Assembly (NCBI GenBank): GCA_030641105.1
Contig: DAOWHZ010000064.1
Location: 1-6,103, forward strand
Length of the DNA stretch: 6,103 bases
DNA from: a bacterium
Lineage (GTDB): Bacteria > Patescibacteria > ABY1 > BM507 > VMTK01
Direction: 5' to 3'
The position numbers and the translations under genes are program-made. The number at the start of each line of letters is the position of its first letter. Positions within the stretch are counted from its first letter, which is position 1. This document shows positions 1 through 5,949 of this stretch, piece by piece. The notes under the pieces were generated by a model that saw only the letters and a program-made list of their open reading frames with translations, did not search any database and had not been told where the DNA came from.

Positions 1-143
1 ATTTCGAACGGAGCCCCCGCATCATTGTGCGGGATAAACTCCGCGGAGAGAGAAATCCCTTAAGCCCTGTCCTGAGTTTACCGAGGGATTGATTTTACGC
101 TATTCATGGTTAAGGGATTCCTCGCCTGCGGGCTCGGAATGAC
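1..143. repeat. Intergenic hairpin-rich repeat cluster, cut by the window edge
   Basis: This non-coding stretch is visibly richer in G+C than the genes around it and holds several dyads. CCCGCA (16-21) pairs with TGCGGG (28-33). The 13-base arms 50-62 and 111-123 are complementary with one mismatch, with AATCCCTTA facing TAAGGGATT. The 18-mer CGGGATAAACTCCGCGGA (30-47) recurs exactly at 3818-3835, so this is a dispersed family in the genome. The segment 'cctgtcctgagtttaccga' resembles repeats I associate with CPR genomes (recollection, not checked). No ORF, tRNA or T-box-like leader is apparent, and no convincing promoter could be picked out. Confidence 0.8.
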
Positions 144-165
144 AAAAAATGATGTTTCGTAATTC

Positions 166-171
166 AAAGGA
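166..171 (+). promoter_or_regulatory. Weak Shine-Dalgarno of leuS
   Basis: AAAGGA ends three bases before the ATG at 175. The spacing is shorter than the usual 5-9 bases, so it is a modest RBS. It is the only SD-like site seen before any gene start in this window, and it supports the ATG at 175 as the leuS start. Confidence 0.5.
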
Positions 172-174
172 ATT

Positions 175-3100
175 ATGTATAATCACAAAAAAATAGAAAA
201 AAAATGGGCTGAAAGATGGGTTAAAGATAAAACTTTTACGCCGGATTTAGAAAAAGCCAAAAATCCTTATTACGCGCTTTTTATGTTTCCTTATCCAAGC
301 GCAGAAGGTTTGCATATTGGAAATTTTTACGCCTTTACCAGCGTGGATGTTATGGCAAAATATAAAAAATTGCAGGGAAAAGATGTTTTTGAGCCGATCG
401 GCTTTGACGCTTTTGGAATGCATTCGGAAAATTACGCCTTGAAAATTGGTGAAACGCCAAAAAAAATGCTTAATCGCACCATGGCTAATTTCCGAAAACA
501 GTTAAATTCAGCCGGTTTGGGCTGTGATTGGACGCGTGAAATTGACACAACTGCCCCTGAATATTATAAATGGACTCAATGGATATTTACTAAATTATTT
601 GAAAAAGGATTAGCTTATCAAAAAGAAGCGCTTTTAAACTGGTGTCCGAGCTGTAAAACGGTTTTAGCTGATGAACAGATTGAAAACGGAGTATGCGAAA
701 GGTGCAAAACCATTCCGGAAAAAAAGACAATGAAGCAATGGTTTTTAAAAATTACAGCTTACGCGCAGCGGTTGCTGGACGGGCTGGATGATATGGATTG
801 GTCAGATATTACTAAGCATGCGCAGAGGAATTGGATTGGGAGGTCGGAAGGAGCGATGGTGAAATTCCAAATCTCAAATTCCAAATCTCAAATAAATTCT
901 AAATCTCAAATTCCAAATAATCAAAAAATGGAAATTGAAGTATTTACTACCAGGCCTGACACTTTGTTTGGGGCGACATATATGGTGCTGTCCCCTGAAC
1001 ATCCTCTTGTAAATAAAATCACTGCTGAAAAACAAAAAAAAGAAGTGGAAAAATATATTAGAGAATCAGGGGCAAAGTCTGATCTGGAGCGGTCAGAAGC
1101 TAAAGAAAAGACGGGCGCTTTTACAGGCGCTTACGCTGTTAATCCTGTTAATAATGAAGAAATTCCGGTTTGGATAGCTGATTATGTTTTAATGGGCTAT
1201 GGCACAGGCGCGATTATGGCTGTGCCGGCGCATGACGAACGGGATTTTGAATTTGCGAAAACATACAATTTGTTGATTAAAGAAGTGGTTATTCCGATAT
1301 TCGGCAATGAACATAAGAACGAAAAATACAGGGAAACAATTACCGCTTTAGTCCATAGAAAAAAAGACAATAAATTTTTATATTTAAATGATAACCATTA
1401 CAAAATAGCCGCGCCAATAATTGGAGGAATTAAAAAAGGTGAATCAATTAAAGATACAGCCGAAAGAGAAGTGTATGAAGAAACAGGGTATAAAGTAAAA
1501 TTTATTAAAAAACTCGGCAACCAAATTGAATCTCATTTTTTTGCTTCACACAAGAATGTCCGGAGGCATAGATTAGATCAGCCGGTTTTATGCGAATTAT
1601 TAGATGAAGACGCAGAGCCGGATAAAATATCTGAAGAAGAGGCAAATAAGCATAAAATTATATGGCTAACTGCCCAAGAAGCGTTAAAAAGGATTGTGTA
1701 TGAGGATAACAAAATAGGATTATTAAAATATTTAGGCAAGTATGGGGTTTTTTGCGGAGATGGCAGAAATATAAATTCTGATTTTTCTGATGAAGTTTTA
1801 ACTAAAAAGATGAATTGTGTAATGATTCATGGTTCCTCGGGAAGAAGTAAAATAGATGACCCTAATTACATAGCGCCCAATAAGCGCCATTGGCATGGTT
1901 GGCTAGAGGATAAATTAAATGAGAATGGCTACGAAGTTAAAAACCCCATAATGCCTCAGGACTGGGAACCAAATTATAATGAGTGGAAAAAAGAAATTGA
2001 AAAATTTGATATTAATGAAAATACAATATTAATTGGAACAAGCGCTGGCGGAGCATTTATAGTAAAATGGCTGGGGGAAACAAAAAAGAAAATTAAAACC
2101 TTAATTCTAAATGCTCCATCAAAAATTTTAATTAAAAAAGATGAACGAATGAAAGAATTTTGTGATTTCAAGATTGACCCTAAAATTAAAAATAGGGTTG
2201 AAAAAATCACTATTTTTATTTCAAACGATAGGCCGCATAGAATAAAAAGCGCTCATCTTTATGCTAAAGAATTAAACGCTAAACTAATTAAATTAGAAAA
2301 TCGTAAACATTTTTGCGTTAACGATAACCCAATCAATAAAGAATTCCCAGAATTATTAGAGGAAATTTTAAAACAAGAATGTTTGACAGATAAAAGAGTG
2401 AACGCGGATTCTATATTTTTAAATGGCTTAACAACAAAAGAAGCAAAAGAAAAAATAATTAAATGGTTGGAGAAAAAAAACTTCGGCAAAGGAACTGTAA
2501 ATTATAAATTACGTGATTGGTGCATCAGTAGGCAAAGATACTGGGGGCCGCCTGTGCCGATTGTTTATTGTAAAAAATGCGGTGTTCAATCTGTTCCAGA
2601 AAAAGATTTGCCGGTTAAATTACCTGAAATGGAAAAAGGGTGGGAGCCGGCAGGAGACGGGAGAGGACCGCTGGCTAAAGTAGATAAGTTTATGAAGACA
2701 ATTTGCCCGAAATGCAACGGTCTGGCCGAACGCGAACCGGATGTTATGGATAATTTTTTAGATTCAGCATGGTATTTTTTTAGATATATTTCTCCGCATG
2801 ATAACAAAAATATATTTGATAAAAAGTTAAGCAAAAAATGGCTGCCTGTTGATTTATATGTCGGCGGAAATGAGCACGCTGTCCTGCATCTTATGTACAC
2901 CCGATTTATTACCATGGCTCTGCACGATTTGGGCTTAATTGATTTTGATAATCCTTTTAAAAAGTTTCGGGCAAACGGTATGATATTAAAGGATGGCCAG
3001 AAAATGAGCAAATCAAAAGGCAATATTGTTCATCCGGAAGAGTACGGCGAAAAAATCGGTTATGACGCGCTAAAAATTTATCTTTTATTCTTAGGCCCAT

Positions 3101-3765
3101 TAAGCGAAGATAGGTCATTCAGCGATGCTGGCGCGCTAGGCGCTAGGCGATGGGTGGAAAGAATAGCCCGCTTAAAAGAAAAAGTAAATAACAACTGCGA
3201 AGACAGCGTGAATACAATAAAAAAATTTCATCAAACCATTAAAATAGTTACTAGCGATTTTGAAGGTCAAAAATACAATACGGCTATTGCCCGTTTAATG
3301 GAGTTGACAAATGCTTTAAGCGCGGAAAAAAATATTTCAAATAAAACATGGGAAAAATTTCTAATTCTCATTGCTCCTTTTGCTCCAGCGCTTGCTGAAG
3401 AGTTGTGGTCCTCCTTCGCTGAAGCTACGGAGGATAAATCCTCCTGCGCCCCCACCGACGCTCAAGCTTTGGCGGGCAAGAAGGCTACGGAGGATAAAGA
3501 AGCGAGAAAAAAATATAAGCAATCAGTTTTTAAACAGTCATGGCCAAAATACAACAAAGAATTAGTTAAAGATAAAATTATAAATTTAGTGGTGCAGGTG
3601 AACGGCAAATTGCGTGATACTATTGAAGTTGGCGCTGATATTAGCGAAAAGGAAGCCAAGAAAGTGGCTTTGGCAAGCGGAAAAATTAAGAAGTGGATTA
3701 AAGGGAAAGAGGTGGTTAAGGTGATTTTTGTGAAAGGGAGGTTGGTGAATATTGTTGTAAAATAA
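175..3765 (+). CDS. leuS: Leucyl-tRNA synthetase with NUDIX and serine-hydrolase insertions in the editing domain
   Basis: This cytoplasmic class I aminoacyl-tRNA synthetase charges tRNA-Leu with leucine using ATP and is essential for translation. Seen: an N-terminal Rossmann fold with FPYP and HIGN (residues 47-50); a probable zinc site C157/C160/C174/C177; CP1 editing motifs TTRPDT (258-263) and AHDERD (352-357), where D357 corresponds to the Asp that anchors the misacylated substrate; a second CxxC pair set at C799/C802 and C844/C847; LeuRS-typical blocks RDWCISRQRYWG, DSAWYFFRY and GGNEHAVLHL; KMSKS (943-947); an anticodon-binding helical domain (about 1003-1112); and a C-terminal domain with VQVNGKLRD. 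Bacterial LeuRS is usually about 800-880 residues; this one is 1196. The excess is a NUDIX domain (about 378-520), a serine hydrolase (about 546-735) and two repeat-derived peptides (about 230-250 and 1079-1110). All core motifs are intact and the frame is open throughout, so it is probably active. The start is chosen because MYNHKKIEKKW is the normal LeuRS N-terminus. Confidence 0.97.
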   Translation: MYNHKKIEKKWAERWVKDKTFTPDLEKAKNPYYALFMFPYPSAEGLHIGNFYAFTSVDVMAKYKKLQGKDVFEPIGFDAFGMHSENYALKIGETPKKMLNRTMANFRKQLNSAGLGCDWTREIDTTAPEYYKWTQWIFTKLFEKGLAYQKEALLNWCPSCKTVLADEQIENGVCERCKTIPEKKTMKQWFLKITAYAQRLLDGLDDMDWSDITKHAQRNWIGRSEGAMVKFQISNSKSQINSKSQIPNNQKMEIEVFTTRPDTLFGATYMVLSPEHPLVNKITAEKQKKEVEKYIRESGAKSDLERSEAKEKTGAFTGAYAVNPVNNEEIPVWIADYVLMGYGTGAIMAVPAHDERDFEFAKTYNLLIKEVVIPIFGNEHKNEKYRETITALVHRKKDNKFLYLNDNHYKIAAPIIGGIKKGESIKDTAEREVYEETGYKVKFIKKLGNQIESHFFASHKNVRRHRLDQPVLCELLDEDAEPDKISEEEANKHKIIWLTAQEALKRIVYEDNKIGLLKYLGKYGVFCGDGRNINSDFSDEVLTKKMNCVMIHGSSGRSKIDDPNYIAPNKRHWHGWLEDKLNENGYEVKNPIMPQDWEPNYNEWKKEIEKFDINENTILIGTSAGGAFIVKWLGETKKKIKTLILNAPSKILIKKDERMKEFCDFKIDPKIKNRVEKITIFISNDRPHRIKSAHLYAKELNAKLIKLENRKHFCVNDNPINKEFPELLEEILKQECLTDKRVNADSIFLNGLTTKEAKEKIIKWLEKKNFGKGTVNYKLRDWCISRQRYWGPPVPIVYCKKCGVQSVPEKDLPVKLPEMEKGWEPAGDGRGPLAKVDKFMKTICPKCNGLAEREPDVMDNFLDSAWYFFRYISPHDNKNIFDKKLSKKWLPVDLYVGGNEHAVLHLMYTRFITMALHDLGLIDFDNPFKKFRANGMILKDGQKMSKSKGNIVHPEEYGEKIGYDALKIYLLFLGPLSEDRSFSDAGALGARRWVERIARLKEKVNNNCEDSVNTIKKFHQTIKIVTSDFEGQKYNTAIARLMELTNALSAEKNISNKTWEKFLILIAPFAPALAEELWSSFAEATEDKSSCAPTDAQALAGKKATEDKEARKKYKQSVFKQSWPKYNKELVKDKIINLVVQVNGKLRDTIEVGADISEKEAKKVALASGKIKKWIKGKEVVKVIFVKGRLVNIVVK
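862..925 (+). repeat. AT-rich tandem repeat inside leuS, translated in frame
   Basis: Two perfect copies of AAATTCCAAATCTC (862-875 and 876-889) are followed by degenerate copies at 890-907 and 908-922. The stretch encodes a Ser/Asn/Gln/Lys-rich peptide (about residues 230-250) with no LeuRS counterpart. It sits between GRSEGAMV and MEIEVFTTRPDT, at the entry of the CP1 editing domain where two beta strands are normally joined by a short turn. The motif looks like intergenic repeats of CPR genomes (recollection). The total length keeps the frame open, so it was tolerated as a surface loop. Confidence 0.85.
1306..1734 (+). other. NUDIX hydrolase domain embedded in the LeuRS CP1 domain
   Basis: Residues about 378-520 of the leuS product form a full NUDIX domain. 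The box follows GX5EX7REUXEEXGU exactly: G417, E423, R431-E432-V433, E435-E436, G438, with Y439 in the last hydrophobic place. The metal-binding glutamates are all present. The NUDIX family cleaves nucleoside diphosphates linked to another moiety. The substrate here cannot be read from the sequence; dinucleoside polyphosphates such as Ap4A, a known side product of aminoacyl-tRNA synthetases, are a reasonable guess. The domain replaces the short loop that in E. coli LeuRS joins the strand after AHDxRDYEFA to the GVLFNSGEF segment. LeuRS sequence resumes at GDGRNINSDF (528-537). I recall similar NUDIX-bearing LeuRS in other Patescibacteria but could not verify it. Confidence 0.93.
1810..2379 (+). 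other. RBBP9/YdeN-like serine hydrolase domain embedded in the LeuRS CP1 domain
   Basis: Residues about 546-735 form a complete small alpha/beta hydrolase of the RBBP9/YdeN type. It opens with MNCVMIHGSSG, which has the form of a free-standing protein's start and first beta strand with HG. The nucleophile elbow is GTSAGG with Ser623. The acidic residue is most likely D685 in ISNDRPHR, and the catalytic His is H712 in NRKHF. The order and spacing of Ser, Asp and His match the fold, and about 190 residues is the normal full length of the family. It lies between INSDFSDE and FLNGLTTKEA of LeuRS, where E. coli reads NSGEFNGL without interruption. The natural substrate is unknown. No intein splice residues are seen at either junction, so it probably stays in the mature enzyme. 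Confidence 0.9.
3409..3498 (+). repeat. GC-rich palindromic repeat inside the 3' part of leuS
   Basis: TCCTCC (3409-3414) can pair with GGAGGA (3429-3434), and GGAGGAT (3429-3435) also pairs with ATCCTCC (3438-3444) across AA, so two hairpins compete. GCTACGGAGGATAAA occurs twice (3424-3438 and 3484-3498), exactly 60 bases or 20 codons apart, giving the peptide ATEDK twice. Between them lies an imperfect dyad with arms CCCACC and GGCGGG. The encoded residues 1079-1110 interrupt LeuRS between AEELW and the KQSWPKYNKE block. Codon and base use are clearly unlike the AT-rich flanks. This resembles an intergenic palindromic element that entered a gene without breaking the frame. Confidence 0.85.
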
Positions 3766-3779
3766 TTCAAAATTTAGAT

Positions 3780-3933
3780 TGTCATTGCGAGGAATGGAGT
3801 GAAGCCCCGATTGCTATCGGGATAAACTCCGCGGAACGGAATGACGAAGCAATCCCGTGATTAGTGCGGTTTGCCACGGGATTGCTTCGTCGCTCCATCC
3901 CGCCAAGGCGGGATTCCGCTCCTCGCAGTGACA
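3780..3933. repeat. Composite palindromic repeat filling the leuS-nucleotidyltransferase gap
   Basis: The outer ends are inverted: TGTCATTGCGAGGA (3780-3793) against TCCTCGCAGTGACA (3920-3933), with one mismatch. Inside are a perfect 17-bp stem (3843-3859 with 3875-3891) with a 15-base loop, CCCGAT/ATCGGG (3806-3811 with 3816-3821), and ATCCCGCC/GGCGGGAT (3897-3904 with 3907-3914). The 18-mer at 3818-3835 also occurs at 30-47. The 'gtcattgcgagg...cctcgcagtgac' layout is a widespread bacterial dispersed repeat type (recollection). It ends nine bases before the next start codon. It could fold in the transcript and reduce read-through, but no U-tract follows the stems, so it is not called a terminator. 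Confidence 0.88.
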
Positions 3934-3942
3934 TGGTTTTTT

Positions 3943-4617
3943 ATGCAAGCAGTAATTTTAGCAGCGGGTCGGGGAACAAGATTGCGTCCGATAACATACA
4001 ACATACCCAAGCCCATGATCCGCATAGCTGGAAAAAATTTAATTGAGCATAATATTAATCAGTTGCCGGACGAGATTGATGAGCTGATTATAATTGTTAA
4101 TTATTTGGCAGAGCAGATTATTAATCATTTTGGCAATGAATTTGCCGGCAGAAAAATCAAATATGTAAAACAGAAAAAGTTATTAGGCACTGGCCATGCT
4201 TTAAATTTGTGCAAAAATTTGCTCAAGGATAGATTTTTGGTGATGATGGCTGATGATATTTATAGTGGTGAAGATATTAGAAGATGCTTAAAACATGAAA
4301 GATGCATTTTAACTAAAGAAGTTCATGGCAAGTTTGTTGGCGGGCGCGTTAAACTTGATAGTTCAGGCCATCTGGAGGATATTATTGAAGGCGCGCATAA
4401 CAGAAGTAAAAGTTTAGCTAATGTTGGTTTGTATGTTTTAACTGACAAATTTTTTAAATATGATTTAGTACCTTTGACTGGTCAGAAAGGTTATGGTTTG
4501 CCACAGACCGTGGTAAAGGTAGCTCGTGATTGGCCGATTAAAATTGAAAAAGCGAATTTTTGGCTGCAGATTAATGATTTAGCAGGATTAAAAAGGGCGG
4601 AGAAAATATTAAAATAG
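3943..4617 (+). CDS. Sugar-phosphate nucleotidyltransferase (NDP-sugar pyrophosphorylase family)
   Basis: This 224-residue protein should join a nucleoside triphosphate and a sugar 1-phosphate to give an NDP-sugar and pyrophosphate, in cell-surface polysaccharide supply. Seen: the N-terminal nucleotide-binding signature LAAGRGTRLRP (6-16); PKPM (22-25) with the phosphate-binding Lys; GTGHA (82-86), the base-recognition region; and ADD (103-105), the probable metal-binding Asp at the place of the family's GD motif. The C-terminal FWLQINDLAGL resembles the family's closing W-x-D/N segment. It ends after the catalytic domain, with no left-handed beta-helix, so it is not a full GlmU. The specific sugar and nucleotide cannot be told. 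The ATG at 3943 is chosen because MQAVILAAG is the normal family start. An upstream TTG in the same frame (3871) would only add translated repeat sequence. No Shine-Dalgarno is visible before the ATG. Confidence 0.88.
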   Translation: MQAVILAAGRGTRLRPITYNIPKPMIRIAGKNLIEHNINQLPDEIDELIIIVNYLAEQIINHFGNEFAGRKIKYVKQKKLLGTGHALNLCKNLLKDRFLVMMADDIYSGEDIRRCLKHERCILTKEVHGKFVGGRVKLDSSGHLEDIIEGAHNRSKSLANVGLYVLTDKFFKYDLVPLTGQKGYGLPQTVVKVARDWPIKIEKANFWLQINDLAGLKRAEKILK

Positions 4618-4680
4618 TTAATCAGTTACTCAGTTTGAAATAATTAGAATTAAACTAAGTAACTGATTAACTGATTAACT
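4616..4680. repeat. 21-bp inverted repeat overlapping the nucleotidyltransferase stop codon
   Basis: Arm 4616-4636 begins within the TAG stop and is complementary to 4652-4672 at 20 of 21 positions, with a 15-base spacer (4637-4651). The motif CTGATTAA then repeats in tandem up to 4680. The next gene starts at 4686. The hairpin is AT-rich and has no U-tract, so it looks more like a dispersed palindromic repeat than a classical terminator, though it could still influence transcript ends. No SD sequence for the following gene is present. Confidence 0.85.
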
Positions 4681-4685
4681 AAAAT

Positions 4686-5840
4686 ATGTTTAAACTAAAA
4701 TATTTCCACAACAATCTATCTCCTGGCTTTGTCGCTTTATTTTCCGGCAGAATGATTCAGTTTGCGGCCGCTGGCTTGATTGGTTTGTTTTTGCCGATTT
4801 TTTTGTTAACCAAATTAAATTATCAGGTTGAGTATGTTTTTATTTATTACCTGGCCGGTTATTTGGCTTATGCCTTGCTTGTGCCTTTGGGCGCTCAATT
4901 TTTAAATAAAATCGGTTTGCGCCGTTCTTTGCGAATAAGCGTCCTCTTGGATGGCGCTTTTTATACTTGCTTTTTTTTATTTGATAAGAGCCCCGGTTTA
5001 TTTTTGGTTTTATCAGTAATAATTTTAACATTGGCTCGGCTGTTGTTTTGGCTGCCGTATCATACTGATTTTGCGAAATTTACCAATAAAGCTGATCGGG
5101 GCAAAGAAGTTAGCTTAATGTGGGCTACCCGCTCTTTTTTAATGGTAGTTATGCCCATAGTAGCGGGTTTTTTAATAGTTCGTTTTGGCTTTAATTTAGT
5201 TTTTATTATAGCTATTATTTTTTATTTGTCAGCCGGCATTCCTTTTTTAACTTTGCCGCGAACCAAGGAAAGATTTAGCTGGGGAATAGGTGAGACTTTT
5301 AAAAAATTTTTTAGCAAAAAAAATAGAAAATTAGTTTTGGCTAACATGGCCAATGGCGCGGAAAATTGCGTTGGCATTATAATTTGGCCGATTTTTATCT
5401 GGCAGTTGGTTAATGAAAATTATTTAGAAGTCGGCATTTTGTCGTCATTGATTATTTTAGTAGCAGTGATTTTACAATTAGTTGTGGGTAAATATACTGA
5501 TGTATTTGATAAAAGAAAATTACTGCGCTGGGGCTCGGCTTTTTATGCTTTGGGCTGGTTGGTTAAAATTTTTGTTTTAACCGCTTTTCATATTTTTATA
5601 GCCGGCGCTTATCATGTCTTTGCTAAAATTTTTAAAGATACGCCGTTTGACACTTTAAATTATGAAATTTTAGCTGATCAAGGACATTTGGTTGATGAAT
5701 ATACGGTTTTAAAAGAAATGGCAATCCAGTTTGGCAGAGTTTTAATGCTGATTTTTGCCATTATTATTGCTTTGAATTTTGGCTTAAACTGGACTTTTGC
5801 GCTGGCGGCCTTGGCGTCGTTGTTTATTACTTTGCTATAA
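4686..5840 (+). CDS. Predicted MFS-type transporter, substrate unknown
   Basis: This is a 384-residue, strongly hydrophobic inner-membrane protein with about 11-12 predicted membrane spans (by eye) and a polar cytoplasmic loop near 190-217 dividing two halves, as in the major facilitator superfamily. A degenerate motif A, GAQFLNKIGLRR (69-80), follows the second span. The equivalent place in the second half reads GKYTDVFDKRK (268-278). The paired motifs support MFS and the internal two-fold repeat. No substrate signature is recognised. The protein ends in SLFITLL, inside or at the edge of the last span, with no cytoplasmic tail, and a large inverted repeat starts four bases after the stop, so the C-terminus may have been trimmed. 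The ATG at 4686 lies six bases after a repeat and lacks an SD. The nearest alternative is a divergent membrane protein of another family. Confidence 0.75.
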   Translation: MFKLKYFHNNLSPGFVALFSGRMIQFAAAGLIGLFLPIFLLTKLNYQVEYVFIYYLAGYLAYALLVPLGAQFLNKIGLRRSLRISVLLDGAFYTCFFLFDKSPGLFLVLSVIILTLARLLFWLPYHTDFAKFTNKADRGKEVSLMWATRSFLMVVMPIVAGFLIVRFGFNLVFIIAIIFYLSAGIPFLTLPRTKERFSWGIGETFKKFFSKKNRKLVLANMANGAENCVGIIIWPIFIWQLVNENYLEVGILSSLIILVAVILQLVVGKYTDVFDKRKLLRWGSAFYALGWLVKIFVLTAFHIFIAGAYHVFAKIFKDTPFDTLNYEILADQGHLVDEYTVLKEMAIQFGRVLMLIFAIIIALNFGLNWTFALAALASLFITLL

Positions 5841-5844
5841 CAAT

Positions 5845-5943
5845 ATGCTAATCTAGCGAATAAATGCAAATCTGCGAATTGCGAATGATATAGATTCGCA
5901 TATTCGCAATTCGCAGATTTGCATTTATTCGCATTATTAGCAT
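5845..5943. repeat. Inverted repeat with 42-bp arms between convergent genes; possible bidirectional terminator
   Basis: Arm 5845-5886 matches the complement of 5902-5943 at 39 of 42 positions, including 31 uninterrupted inner pairs, around a 15-base spacer (5887-5901). The arms are built from recurring GCGAAT/ATTCGC and ATGCAAAT-like units. It occupies the whole gap between the MFS gene (stop at 5840) and the convergent partial gene (stop at 5950). The RNA would form a very stable hairpin on either strand, so it could end transcription in both directions. No clear U-tract follows, so termination is inference, while the inverted repeat itself is plain. Confidence 0.92.
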
Positions 5944-5949
5944 AGTATA

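Noticed and set aside
1..174. T-box or other leader riboswitch controlling leuS
   Set aside because: No T-box-like conserved sequence or specifier-loop arrangement was found, and the stems are explained by dispersed repeat modules.
1306..2379. The LeuRS insertions as inteins
   Set aside because: Neither insert begins with a splice-site Cys/Ser next to intein block A, neither ends in His-Asn before Cys/Ser/Thr, and no homing endonuclease motif is seen. Both inserts match other well-defined enzyme folds.
2586..3023. 145-codon open frame on the minus strand
   Set aside because: It lies wholly antisense to conserved LeuRS blocks around KMSKS and has no recognisable protein features, so it is a shadow of leuS.
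3462..3770. 102-codon open frame on the minus strand
   Set aside because: It is antisense to the LeuRS C-terminal domain and repeat. Its apparent hydrophobicity comes from the complement of Lys/Glu codons.
3871..3942. N-terminal extension of the nucleotidyltransferase from TTG 3871
   Set aside because: The added residues are a translation of the palindromic repeat, and the family's proteins begin at MxAVILAAG, which is the ATG at 3943.
3864..4046. 60-codon + strand frame overlapping the repeat and nucleotidyltransferase start
   Set aside because: It runs out of frame through the conserved nucleotide-binding signature and its first half is repeat sequence.
4661..4680. CRISPR-like or iteron array (CTGATTAA repeats)
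   Set aside because: Only about two short tandem units are present, with no spacers, so they are part of the palindromic repeat.
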